Positions 26,829 through 35,229 of a DNA stretch of 64,000 nucleotides are shown here, piece by piece. The stretch covers positions 1 to 64,000 of the forward strand of contig NZ_BATQ01000133.1 of NCBI RefSeq assembly GCF_000739635.1. Direction: 5' to 3'. The notes under the pieces are model-generated. The model did not search any database. It was not told the origin of the DNA and was given only the letters and a program-made list of their open reading frames with translations. The position numbers were made by a program, and so were the translations under genes. This DNA comes from Verrucomicrobium sp. BvORR034 (lineage in GTDB: Bacteria; Verrucomicrobiota; Verrucomicrobiia; Verrucomicrobiales; Verrucomicrobiaceae). Positions within the stretch are counted from its first letter, which is position 1. Every line of letters begins with the position of its first letter.

Positions 26829-27470
26829 TCATTCTGCCACCCGACGCAGCGTCATCACCCCAAGGCGATCGTTTTCGCGGGTGGCGAACTCTGTCGGTCG
26901 CGGATCATTGCTGAACTCGCACGTGCAGATCTTCAGCACGTCCCCCTGCAGGCTGTAGATTCCCAGCGTCGTCTGTCCCTTTTTGGGTCCGTTGAGCGAT
27001 GTCAGATCCATGGACTTGGGGGACGTGGCTGCATTCACCTTCACCACCGACTCCAGATCGGTCCGGCTGGTCCGCTTCTTGATGATCATCTTGTCCGCCG
27101 TGAACTCGACCCGGAATCCCCCGACGACCATGGGAGGCGCACTTTGCCCGTGAGCCTCCAGCGCCGTGGCCTGCCACGTCCCACGGAGTTCTTGGGGAAC
27201 TGCCGCATCAGGCTCGGTCGCCAGGAGGTTGCTCCCGGTCAGCATCACCAGACTGGCCAGCAGAGTAAAACCTGCTGACAACTTCCGCCTGATCCAGTGC
27301 CCTTTCCACATCCAAAGACCGGAAAGGACGACAAAGGGCAGAAAGACGTACCTCGTGGCAAACGAGGCGGCAGGAATGCTCGCCACGGGACCATAGATGT
27401 ATCCCAAAATCGGAATGCTCAGAACGATGTGAAGCCAGCGGAGAAGGGAGCGGATAGTTGCAGTCTTCAT
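26829..27470 (-). CDS. Membrane-anchored TIGR03067-domain protein
   Basis: 213 residues from the ATG at 27470. The first ~90 residues are hydrophobic, with three or four membrane segments (LLRWLHIVLSIPILGYIYG; YVFLPFVVLSGLWMWKGHWI; LSAGFTLLASLVMLTG). Residues ~97-210 match the TIGR03067 pattern found in Planctomycetes/Verrucomicrobia: LRGTWQATALEAHGQSAPPM, FTADKMIIKKR, SPKSMDLTSLNGPKKG and LGIYSLQGDVLKICTCE. The frame is open to 27518, but that would run through the palindrome. Divergent from a MarR regulator across a 94-bp gap that carries the operator. Role unknown. Confidence 0.75.
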   Translation of the reverse strand: MKTATIRSLLRWLHIVLSIPILGYIYGPVASIPAASFATRYVFLPFVVLSGLWMWKGHWIRRKLSAGFTLLASLVMLTGSNLLATEPDAAVPQELRGTWQATALEAHGQSAPPMVVGGFRVEFTADKMIIKKRTSRTDLESVVKVNAATSPKSMDLTSLNGPKKGQTTLGIYSLQGDVLKICTCEFSNDPRPTEFATRENDRLGVMTLRRVAE

Positions 27471-27483
27471 AGAGATGGATTTT

Positions 27484-27516
27484 GATTCACTGTATGAATC
27501 ATTCATATAGTGAATC
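27484..27516. promoter_or_regulatory. Probable MarR operator (33-bp palindrome)
   Basis: Arms GATTCACTGTATGA (27484-27497) and TCATATAGTGAATC (27503-27516) are reverse complements with one mismatch, around the 5-base centre ATCAT. It sits between the divergent TIGR03067 gene (start 27470) and marR (start 27565), the usual place for autoregulation. The binding protein is inferred from position. Confidence 0.78.
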
Positions 27517-27564
27517 ATTTGTTGTGTCTATCTTTTTCATCCGGCTTCGTTTAGGCTGATCGCG

Positions 27565-28038
27565 ATGCCTCCCTTGTCGTCTGAGAACCGGGCCCCCGGT
27601 GCTGCGTTTCTTCTCACCCAACTGGGCACCCACGCGGCAAGGCGCTTCGCGGAGCACATTGAGCCCCTCGGCATCACGCCTCCGCACGCAGGGATCCTGC
27701 GGCTTGTCGCGATGATCCCCGACTGCAGCCAGCAGAAGCTCGCAACCCACCTGGGCATCCTGCCCAGCCGCATGGTTGTGCTGATAGATGAAATGGCCCA
27801 GCTGGGGCTCCTGGAGCGCCGCCGGAGCGCCACAGACAGGCGCAACTACGAGCTGGCCCTCACGGAACAGGGTGAGAGAACACTCGGCGAAATGCGCCTC
27901 CTGGCCGCCACCCATGACGCTTCATTTCTTGCGCCCCTCTCATCTGAAGAACAGGAAACCCTGAAAAGGCTCTGTCAAAAGCTCGCCATCCACCACGGGC
28001 TGACTCCGGGCGTCCACCCTGGGTACAAGAGCCTTTGA
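27565..28038 (+). CDS. MarR-family transcriptional regulator
   Basis: 157 residues with a winged helix-turn-helix: GAAFLLTQLGTHAARRFAEH (dimerisation helix), ITPPHAGILRLVAMIPDCSQ, QKLATHLGILPSRMVVLIDE (recognition helix) and the wing ERRRSATDRRNYELALTEQG with the DxRxx motif. The upstream palindrome at 27484-27516 is the likely binding site. The efflux genes begin 132 bases downstream on the same strand, so MarR may also control the pump or sense its substrates. The start ATG at 27565 is the first after the operator. Confidence 0.93.
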   Translation: MPPLSSENRAPGAAFLLTQLGTHAARRFAEHIEPLGITPPHAGILRLVAMIPDCSQQKLATHLGILPSRMVVLIDEMAQLGLLERRRSATDRRNYELALTEQGERTLGEMRLLAATHDASFLAPLSSEEQETLKRLCQKLAIHHGLTPGVHPGYKSL

Positions 28039-28170
28039 GCCGCTGCAATTCTTCCCCACAGAAGGCGAAATTCTACAAATCCGTCCCTCTCCTTCACCTT
28101 CTCTAAAGGTTCTCTGAAGCAAACTGGGCGGCAACAGGTCAAAAAACCGCCCCCATCACGCTTCCTGCCT

Positions 28171-29592
28171 ATGAATAGTCTGCCTGCCAAGGCTGTATCT
28201 CCGTTGTTGATGCTCGCCCTCGCGGGAGGACTTGTCGGGTGCGTAGGTACCAACCCTCCCCGGGCGGAGTCTGACCTCAAGGTTCCTGGAAAATGGAAAA
28301 GCGCTGGTCGCGCGGGCTATTCGCAACGCCCGCTCAACACCGCCGCCCTGCCCAAGTGGTGGGAGCGCTTCCGTGATCCGGTCCTCAATGACCTTGTCGC
28401 GACCGCCCTGCGCAACAGTACTGACATTCGCACTGCGGTCTCCAAGGTGCGGGAATCCCGCGCCCGTCGAGGGGTCCAGGTAGCTGGTCTTTTCCCCACC
28501 GTGGACGCCGGAGTCACCGCGCGTGGTGAGCGCACCGACAACCGAAATACTGGTGTGAGTTCCAGTGAGAACTACGGTGCCAGCATCGACATGACCTGGG
28601 AGGTGGACCTCTTTGGCAAGCAGCGCCAGAACATCAAAGCCGCCACTGCAGACCTCGACGAGGCCGCCGAGAATCTCTACGCCGCCCAAGTTTCTCTCGC
28701 GGCCGAAGTGGCAGACACCTACATTTCCCTGCGACAGGCTGAGGCCCAACTGGCGGTGGTGGAACGGACTCTCGCCTCACGTACCGAGACCACCCAGATT
28801 GCCAAGTGGAAGGAAGAGGCCAAGATCACCGGATCGGTCGACACTCAGCAGGCCATTTCCACCCTGGAGCAGGCACGCGCCCAAGTGCCCAATCTCAAAC
28901 AGACCATCAGCCAGACGCAGAATCAGCTGGCATTGCTGGCCAGCCTGCCGCCAGGTGCGCTGGATAAGCTGCTCACCCGATCCGACAAGATGCCATCTCT
29001 TCCAGCACGCATCGCCATCGGCATCCCCGCAGACACCCTTCGCCAGCGTTCCGACGTCCGCGCGGCGGAACGCCGGGTGGACGCCGCTGTTGCCCGCACG
29101 AAATCCGCCGTGGCGGAGCGCTACCCGGACCTCAGCCTCTCTGGCTCCATCGGGGTGGATGCATTGAAGGCGGGCCGCATCTTCTCCCCTGAGAATGTCG
29201 CGGCCAGTATCGCAGGCTCACTGGCAGCCCCCATATTTGATGCAGGCCGCATCCGGCAGAACATCAACATTCAAAGCGAGCTGGAGTCCCAAGCCCTGAT
29301 CGGCTGGGAAGCCACCGTGCTCACCTCTCTGTCCGAGGTGGAGAACGCCCTGATCGGCATCCAGCGTACCGCAGAGCGGTTGGTCATCCTTGAGCAGGCC
29401 CTCAAAGCCGCGCGTCAGGCAGAAGAGCTGTCCACTCAACAGTATGAAGCTGGTCTCGTGGATCTGCTGGTGGTGCTGGAGGCGCAGCGGACCTTGCTGA
29501 GCCTGGAAGACCAGGAAGTCACCACCTTGGCCAATCAGGCCAGCGCCCACATCCAGCTCTACAAGGCCCTCGGTGGCGGCTGGACCTCCTAG
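28171..29592 (+). CDS. NodT-type outer-membrane efflux lipoprotein
   Basis: 473-residue TolC-like channel lipoprotein. The signal ends in the lipobox LVGC (Cys24). Two outer-membrane-factor repeats are visible: LPKWWERFRDPVLNDLVATA, VSKVRESRARRGVQVAGLFP, SIDMTWEVDLFGKQRQNIKA; later IPADTLRQRSDVRAAERRVD, AAPIFDAGRIRQNINIQSEL and EVENALIGIQRTAERLVILE. It completes the tripartite pump with the adaptor and ABC components downstream. First structural gene of the efflux operon; 55 bases to the adaptor ATG. Confidence 0.93.
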   Translation: MNSLPAKAVSPLLMLALAGGLVGCVGTNPPRAESDLKVPGKWKSAGRAGYSQRPLNTAALPKWWERFRDPVLNDLVATALRNSTDIRTAVSKVRESRARRGVQVAGLFPTVDAGVTARGERTDNRNTGVSSSENYGASIDMTWEVDLFGKQRQNIKAATADLDEAAENLYAAQVSLAAEVADTYISLRQAEAQLAVVERTLASRTETTQIAKWKEEAKITGSVDTQQAISTLEQARAQVPNLKQTISQTQNQLALLASLPPGALDKLLTRSDKMPSLPARIAIGIPADTLRQRSDVRAAERRVDAAVARTKSAVAERYPDLSLSGSIGVDALKAGRIFSPENVAASIAGSLAAPIFDAGRIRQNINIQSELESQALIGWEATVLTSLSEVENALIGIQRTAERLVILEQALKAARQAEELSTQQYEAGLVDLLVVLEAQRTLLSLEDQEVTTLANQASAHIQLYKALGGGWTS

Positions 29593-29647
29593 TATTAGAT
29601 TTCCTCGCACCTCCTTTCCAGGAAAAACCTCCCCCGCCCGTTCACCC

Positions 29648-31015
29648 ATGAAAGCCACCGCCGTCGCCCCACCACAGGATCTGGCAGATGTCATCCACGC
29701 CAACGGATCACGCAAATCCATCGTATTTCGTCTCTTTCTCATACTGCTGCTGATCGGGGCCGGTGCCGGTGCATGGTACTGGTGGCAACTCCAACAGCAG
29801 GCGCAGAACCAAATTTCCCCCTACACCACTGAAGCCGTGCGCAAAGGGGAGATCCGGCTCACCGTCACCGCCACCGGCAATCTTGAGCCCACCAACGAGG
29901 TCACCATCGGCAGCGAGCTTTCGGGCACCACGCTCGAAGTTTATGTCGATATCAATGACCGGGTGAAGAAGGGCCAGCCTCTGGCCAAACTGGACACCAC
30001 CAAACTGGAACAACAGACCGAAAGCAGCCGTGCCACAGTTGTATCAGCCAAAGCCAAGGTCGCCCAGGTCCAGGCAACGCTAAAGGAATCAGAAGCCACG
30101 CTCAGCCGCCTTAAGGATTTGCAGCGCATCAGCAACGGCAAGATGCCGGCGCAGGCTGACATGGACGCTGCCATTGCGGCCACGAACCGCGACCAAGCCG
30201 ACCTTCTCGCGGCGGAGGCTTCCGTAAAAGAAAACGAGGCCCAGGTGAAGATCAACGAGCGTGACCTGGAGAAGGCTGTGATCAAGTCTCCCATTGACGG
30301 CATTGTGCTCACCCGCAGCCTTGAGCCGGGCCAGACCGTCGCCGCCAGCTTCACCGCCCCGGAACTTTTTGTGCTGGCAGAAAACCTCGAGCTCATGGAG
30401 CTCAACGTCGCTGTCGCGGAAGCAGATATCGGCCGTGTGGCCGCAGGGCAAAAGGCCACCTTCACTGTGGACGCCTGGCCGGACCGCTCCTTCAGCGCCA
30501 ATGTCCGACGGGTCTCCTTTGGCTCAGTGGTGACAGACAACGTCGTCACTTACCAGACCGAGTTGGAAGTTTCCAACAAAGACCTCAGCCTTCGTCCCGG
30601 CATGACCGCCACGGCGGACATCCACGTGGCCGAGAGTAAAGATGCTTTCCTCGTACCCACGGCGGCCCTCCGTTTTGACCCGACAGCCTCCACCCAGAGT
30701 AGCGGCCCTCCCCAGGAGAAGAAGTCCTTTGTGCAAAACCTCATGCCTGGCCCCCGCCGGTTCAGCAGCAACCGTCCCCGTTCCAGTGAAGGGGGTGGCC
30801 CTGGTGGTGGTCCCGGTGGCGGCGGCGGGCGGGAGAAGCGGTCCTCCCAGCATCACGACGGCATGGCCCGCATCTGGATCCTGAAAGACGGGCAGCCAGT
30901 GGCGCTGGACGTCAAAGCAGGCCTCAGCGACGGTCGAAATACCGAGGTTTCCGGCGAAGGGGTCTCCGAAGGCCTCCAGGTGATCATCCGTGCCAATATC
31001 CCTTCCGCGTCATGA
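29648..31015 (+). CDS. macA: MacA-like periplasmic adaptor (HlyD/RND MFP family)
   Basis: 455 residues from the ATG at 29648. One N-terminal membrane helix (IVFRLFLILLLIGAGAGAWY) then the lipoyl/barrel-sandwich halves (VTATGNLEPTNEVTIGSELS; AVIKSPIDGIVLTRSLEPGQ), a coiled-coil hairpin between them (residues ~110-215) and the beta-barrel (NLELMELNVAVAEADIGRVA; RPGMTATADIHVAE). An unusual low-complexity Pro/Gly/Arg insert (around SSEGGGPGGGPGGGGGREKR) sits near residue 385 in the membrane-proximal domain. Overlaps the ATPase gene by 4 bases. Gene symbol by analogy with MacAB. Confidence 0.88.
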   Translation: MKATAVAPPQDLADVIHANGSRKSIVFRLFLILLLIGAGAGAWYWWQLQQQAQNQISPYTTEAVRKGEIRLTVTATGNLEPTNEVTIGSELSGTTLEVYVDINDRVKKGQPLAKLDTTKLEQQTESSRATVVSAKAKVAQVQATLKESEATLSRLKDLQRISNGKMPAQADMDAAIAATNRDQADLLAAEASVKENEAQVKINERDLEKAVIKSPIDGIVLTRSLEPGQTVAASFTAPELFVLAENLELMELNVAVAEADIGRVAAGQKATFTVDAWPDRSFSANVRRVSFGSVVTDNVVTYQTELEVSNKDLSLRPGMTATADIHVAESKDAFLVPTAALRFDPTASTQSSGPPQEKKSFVQNLMPGPRRFSSNRPRSSEGGGPGGGPGGGGGREKRSSQHHDGMARIWILKDGQPVALDVKAGLSDGRNTEVSGEGVSEGLQVIIRANIPSAS

Positions 31016-31725
31016 GCGTCGCCCCCTCCACGCCCCCACCCCTGATTGAGCTGCGTCGCTTGACCAAAACGTATGGCAAGGGCGACGCGGCCTTTCAGGC
31101 GCTTCGAGGCATCAATCTCACCATCAACAAGGGTGAGTTCGTCGCCGTCATGGGCCCCAGCGGTTCCGGGAAATCGACGCTCATGAACCTCCTTGGCTGC
31201 CTGGACACCCCGACCACAGGCAGCTACCTCTACCAGGGCATCCCAGTCGAAACGCTTGACGCAGACCAGCGCTCCCTGCTGCGCCGCCATGCCCTGGGCT
31301 TCATCTTCCAGGGCTTCAACCTTCTGGCCCGCACCAGTGCCCTGGAGAATGTGGAACTCCCTCTTCTCTACCGTGGCATCCCCAGGAATGAGCGCCACGC
31401 CCTCGCCCGCGATGCCCTGGCCTCAGTCGGGCTTCCCACCAAGATGCGCAACACCCCGGCGGAGCTTTCCGGCGGTCAGCAACAGCGCGTTGCCATCGCC
31501 CGCGCCATCGTCACCGGCCCCAGCACCCTCTTTGCTGATGAGCCTACCGGCAACCTCGATTCCTCCACCACCGAGGACATCATGGAACTCCTCACCCGCC
31601 TCAATGAGGATCGCGGCATCACCGTTCTCATGGTCACCCATGAAGACGACGTCGCTTCCTACGCCAAACGCACCGTTCGGGTCAAAGACGGCCACATTGA
31701 GTCCGATCTCAGCAAGGCAAAATGA
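31012..31725 (+). CDS. MacB-type ABC transporter ATP-binding protein
   Basis: 237-residue nucleotide-binding subunit. Walker A is GPSGSGKST, the Q-loop is in LGFIFQGFNLL, the signature LSGGQQQRVAIARA, Walker B LFADEPTGNLDS and the switch histidine VTHE. It is of the LolD/MacB/FtsE type. Its ATG overlaps the adaptor stop (ATGA). In E. coli MacB is a fusion with the permease; here they are separate genes, with a 62-base gap to the permease that holds short repeats. Confidence 0.95.
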   Translation: MSVAPSTPPPLIELRRLTKTYGKGDAAFQALRGINLTINKGEFVAVMGPSGSGKSTLMNLLGCLDTPTTGSYLYQGIPVETLDADQRSLLRRHALGFIFQGFNLLARTSALENVELPLLYRGIPRNERHALARDALASVGLPTKMRNTPAELSGGQQQRVAIARAIVTGPSTLFADEPTGNLDSSTTEDIMELLTRLNEDRGITVLMVTHEDDVASYAKRTVRVKDGHIESDLSKAK

Positions 31726-31734
31726 TCAGCTCAA

Positions 31735-31778
31735 AATTGGAGATGCCCCGCTCATTCCCAATTCATCATTCCTAATTT
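31735..31778. repeat. Heptad-type intergenic repeat with hairpin (locus 1)
   Basis: The 62-base gap inside the efflux operon contains ATTCCCA-ATTCATC-ATTCCTA-ATTTTC (31754-31779), a run of degenerate heptamers like those at 37921, 45016, 46554 and 60780. AATTGGAGATG (31735-31745) pairs with CATTCCCAATT (31753-31763) with two mismatches, so a small hairpin could form between the ATPase and permease genes. Confidence 0.6.
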
Positions 31779-31787
31779 TCACCCGCC

Positions 31788-33002
31788 GTGTTCTTCAACG
31801 CCCTCCTCATCGCCCTCCGGGAAATCCGCCGGAATCTCATGCGGGCATTCCTCACCGTGCTGGGGGTCATCATTGGTGTGGCGGCAGTCATCACCATGGT
31901 AACCCTCGGCCAGGGCACCACGCAGGCGGTGAAAAACCAGATCTCCAGCCTCGGCAGCAACCTGCTCGTGCTGCGCCCCGGATCAGGCTTCGGCCCGCGC
32001 TCCACTTCAGCCGGGGTCCCTCGGTTCACCACTCAGGATGCTCAGGCCGTCATGGAACAGGTCTCCGGCGTCGCAGCCGTCGCCCCAGTGGCCCAGACCT
32101 CCCTCAGCACCATCTACCTTCAGACCGCCCGCACCACCCAGATCACCGGCAGCACTCCGGACTACTTTCAGATCGGCAAATGGACCATTGGCGAAGGCCG
32201 GCTGTTCACCGATCTTGACCTGCGTTCGGGCGCAGCCGTGTGCGTTATTGGAGAAACGGTACGCCGCCAGCTTTTTGGCTCCGAGAACCCCATCGGGGCC
32301 AAGATCCGCATCGGCAAATCCTCCTGCGAGGTCATCGGCCTCCTCACCGCCAAGGGCCAGTCCGGCATGGGCGACCAGGATGACACCATCGTCGTCCCCC
32401 TGTCCACCCTGCAGCGCCGGCTCACCGGCCGCACCTCCGCCCGGTCGGTGAACCAGATCAACATCTCCGCCGAGGACAACACGAACAGCGACGCCATGAT
32501 CGGCGAGATCACCTCACTCATGCGCCAGCGGCGCAACCTCAGCCCCAATGAGGATGACAACTTCTCCGTGTTCGACACGCGCCAGATTGCAGAGACCTTG
32601 AGCTCCTCCACCAAAATGATGACCATGCTTCTCGCCGCCGTGGCTGGGGTCAGCCTGCTGGTGGGCGGTATCGGCATCATGAACATCATGCTGGTCTCGG
32701 TGACAGAGCGCACCCGGGAGATCGGCATCCGCCTCGCCATCGGTGCCCGCGCCCGGGAAGTTCTGCTTCAATTTCTTGTGGAGGCCATCACCCTTTCTTG
32801 CGTGGGTGGCGTGGTCGGCATCGGCATTGCCCTCGGCCTCTGTTACTTCCTCGCCCAAGTGATCCAGGTGCCCTTCCAGTTCGACACCCGCATCAACGTC
32901 ATCGCCTTCATCTTCTCCGCCGCAGTGGGCGTCCTCTTCGGCTTCACACCCGCCCGCCGTGCGGCCAAGCTGGATCCCATTGAAGCCCTCCGGCATGAAT
33001 GA
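31788..33002 (+). CDS. MacB-type ABC transporter permease
   Basis: 404 residues with GTG start at 31788. One N-terminal helix (LMRAFLTVLGVIIGVAAVIT), a large periplasmic MacB_PCD domain (residues ~45-270, e.g. RPGSGFGPRSTSAGVPRFTT, ITGSTPDYFQIGKWTIGEGR), then three C-terminal helices of the FtsX domain (MLLAAVAGVSLLVGGIGIMN; CVGGVVGIGIALGLCYFLAQ; VIAFIFSAAVGVLFGFTPAR) and the terminal ARRAAKLDPIEALRHE. Works with the preceding ATPase and adaptor to push substrate through the NodT-like channel. Confidence 0.93.
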   Translation: MFFNALLIALREIRRNLMRAFLTVLGVIIGVAAVITMVTLGQGTTQAVKNQISSLGSNLLVLRPGSGFGPRSTSAGVPRFTTQDAQAVMEQVSGVAAVAPVAQTSLSTIYLQTARTTQITGSTPDYFQIGKWTIGEGRLFTDLDLRSGAAVCVIGETVRRQLFGSENPIGAKIRIGKSSCEVIGLLTAKGQSGMGDQDDTIVVPLSTLQRRLTGRTSARSVNQINISAEDNTNSDAMIGEITSLMRQRRNLSPNEDDNFSVFDTRQIAETLSSSTKMMTMLLAAVAGVSLLVGGIGIMNIMLVSVTERTREIGIRLAIGARAREVLLQFLVEAITLSCVGGVVGIGIALGLCYFLAQVIQVPFQFDTRINVIAFIFSAAVGVLFGFTPARRAAKLDPIEALRHE

Positions 33003-33041
33003 TAGGCAGCCACTGCTGGCCTGAATCGCCTCCGTCCTGAC

Positions 33042-33692
33042 ATGAGAGTCCTCGTCGTAGAAGATGATCCCGACCTGCGCCGCAGCCTTGCTGCCACACT
33101 GCGCGAGGAGAACTACGCCGTGGACGTTGCCGCAGATGGCGGGGACGGACTCGACAAGGCAAAGCAAAATGCCTACGACATCATCCTTCTGGATGTGATG
33201 CTCCCAGAGCTGAGCGGATGGGAGATCCTCCAGCAACTGCGCCCCGCCAACACCACCCCCGTGCTCATGCTCACCGCCCGGGATGCCGTTCACGACCGGG
33301 TTAAAGGACTCAACCAGGGGGCGGACGACTACCTGACGAAACCCTTCGACATCGAAGAACTCCTCGCCCGTGTCCGTGCCCTGATCCGCCGTGCGGCCGG
33401 GCAGACCCTGCCGGTCCTCTCCATTCGCGACCTCTCCATCGACACCGCTTCGCGCAAGGTCCTGCTGAAAGGAGCAGACATCCCTGTGACCGCCCGTGAG
33501 TACGCCCTGGTGGAGTACCTTGCCCTTCATCAAGGGGAAGTGGTGAGTCGCACCACCCTGTATGAGCACCTGTTCGACGAGGACGACAGCACGCTCTCAA
33601 ACCTTCTGGACGTTCATGTCTCGAACCTCCGCAAGAAGCTGGGCCCAGAGGTCATCACCACCCGTCGTGGACACGGCTACTGCATCGAATGA
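33042..33692 (+). CDS. OmpR-family response regulator
   Basis: 216 residues: receiver domain with acidic pocket EDD (residues 7-9), phospho-acceptor D51 (IILLDVMLPELSG) and conserved TKPF lysine, then a winged-helix output domain (KVLLKGADIPVTAREYALVE, DVHVSNLRKKLG, TRRGHGYCIE). Its last codon overlaps the kinase start (ATGA). It lies 39 bases after the permease gene and probably regulates the pump operon. Confidence 0.95.
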   Translation: MRVLVVEDDPDLRRSLAATLREENYAVDVAADGGDGLDKAKQNAYDIILLDVMLPELSGWEILQQLRPANTTPVLMLTARDAVHDRVKGLNQGADDYLTKPFDIEELLARVRALIRRAAGQTLPVLSIRDLSIDTASRKVLLKGADIPVTAREYALVEYLALHQGEVVSRTTLYEHLFDEDDSTLSNLLDVHVSNLRKKLGPEVITTRRGHGYCIE

Positions 33693-35158
33693 CCTCCCCC
33701 TTCCAATCCATCCGCTGGCGGCTTCAGGTTTGGCACGGCCTCCTGCTCCTTCTGGTCGTCGCCGGCTTCTGCGCCCCGGGCTACCAGATCGCCCTGGAGA
33801 ACCAGCTTCAGCGCATCGATAAAGATATCTCCCAGATGGAGCGTCGCCTCTTCCGTTCCCTCATGGAATCGGCACGCACCTCTCTCTATCCAGACACCAC
33901 CAAGGACAAGGATGGAGACCGGCCCATGATCTCACTGGGCCAGCTCATGGAGTACCTCCGCGAGAAACCCATCACCCCATCGGTCGATGTGGCCGCGCTG
34001 TTTCAAGGACATGAGCCAGGCTATGCCTACTTCAGCATCCGCAATTCCCAGGACGAGGTGCTGCTTACTTCTCCCAATGCCCCGGAAGACATCATCTTCC
34101 TGCCGCCCGCCAAGTCGGATCACCTCGAAGACACCCGCACCATTGAGCGACGAAGGGAAGTGCGCCGGAGCAGTCCCAGTGGCTTCCGAATTGTGGTAGG
34201 TCGGGACATCTCCCAGGATCTGGATGCCGCCTCCCGCTTTGCCTGGACTCAAGCCGCAACCTGCCTGGGACTTTGGGTGCTGGGGCTGGGGGGTGGATGG
34301 TGGTTGTCCGGCCGGGCAATCCGCCCCATTCAGACCATCTCACGCACAGCCACCCGCATCGCCGAAGGCAATCTCAAAGACCGGATCGACATCACCGACA
34401 CGGACAGCGAGCTCGGGCAGCTCAGCAAGGTGCTCAACAACACCTTCGACCGTCTCAATGACGCCTTCGAGCGCCAGCGTCAGTTCACCGCCGATGCCTC
34501 CCATGAGCTTCGAACGCCGATCACCATTCTACTTTCCGAAACGCAGCGGGTGCTGAAGCGGGACCGTACCCCCGAGGAGTATCGTGAAGCACTGCAGACC
34601 TGCAACATGACCGCCCAGCGTATGCGGCACCTCGTGGAAGCGCTGCTCCAACTGGCCCGCCAGGAAACGACGCAGGGGCTCAACGGCCACGCCAGCACCT
34701 GCGATCTGGCCGCAATCTTGGAGGATACCCGCATTCATCTCACGCCGCTGGCCGCGGAGCGGGGCATCACCCTGGCAGCGGATCTGCACCCCGCCCCCTG
34801 TGTGGGCGATCCCGGGGCTCTCTCCGTGCTGGCGACCAACCTGGTGAACAACGCCCTGCAACATCACCAGGGTCCCCAGGGGACCGTCCAGCTTTCCAGC
34901 GGCACCCGGGCCACCGGCGAATCCTTCTTTGCCATCCACGACGACGGCCCAGGCATCCCGGGTGAGCATGTCCCGCACATTTTCGAGCGCTTCTACCGGG
35001 CGGACAAGGCGCGGACCAGTGCCGCTGGACACACGGGCCTGGGACTGGCCATTGCCAAGGCGATTGTGGACAACCACGGCGGAGAAATCGCCGTCCAGAG
35101 CACCCCTGGACAAGGCTCCACTTTTGAGGTTACCCTCAGGAGCGACAGGAGCCTATAG
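33689..35158 (+). CDS. Sensor histidine kinase with HAMP domain
   Basis: 489 residues. Two membrane helices (about 15-35 and 186-208) enclose a periplasmic sensor of ~150 residues. HAMP follows (SGRAIRPIQTISRTATRIAE), then the H-box ASHELRTPITI with phosphoacceptor H272, N-box (LATNLVNNALQHH), G1 (HDDGPGIPGEHV), F (FERFYRADKAR) and G2 (HTGLGLAIAKAIV). Class I kinase like CusS/QseC. Last gene of the efflux operon; the sensed compound is unknown. Confidence 0.94.
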   Translation: MTSPFQSIRWRLQVWHGLLLLLVVAGFCAPGYQIALENQLQRIDKDISQMERRLFRSLMESARTSLYPDTTKDKDGDRPMISLGQLMEYLREKPITPSVDVAALFQGHEPGYAYFSIRNSQDEVLLTSPNAPEDIIFLPPAKSDHLEDTRTIERRREVRRSSPSGFRIVVGRDISQDLDAASRFAWTQAATCLGLWVLGLGGGWWLSGRAIRPIQTISRTATRIAEGNLKDRIDITDTDSELGQLSKVLNNTFDRLNDAFERQRQFTADASHELRTPITILLSETQRVLKRDRTPEEYREALQTCNMTAQRMRHLVEALLQLARQETTQGLNGHASTCDLAAILEDTRIHLTPLAAERGITLAADLHPAPCVGDPGALSVLATNLVNNALQHHQGPQGTVQLSSGTRATGESFFAIHDDGPGIPGEHVPHIFERFYRADKARTSAAGHTGLGLAIAKAIVDNHGGEIAVQSTPGQGSTFEVTLRSDRSL

Positions 35159-35229
35159 CGCCATGAATTTCCGGTTTATTGGAAATTGCCGGTTTACTAA
35201 AACGCGGTTCCCGTCATGGTTATCCTCCC

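Noticed and set aside
35160-35229. SAM-responsive riboswitch upstream of metX
   Set aside because: The 70-base leader is too short and no recognised SAM-I, SAM-II or SAH core is visible.
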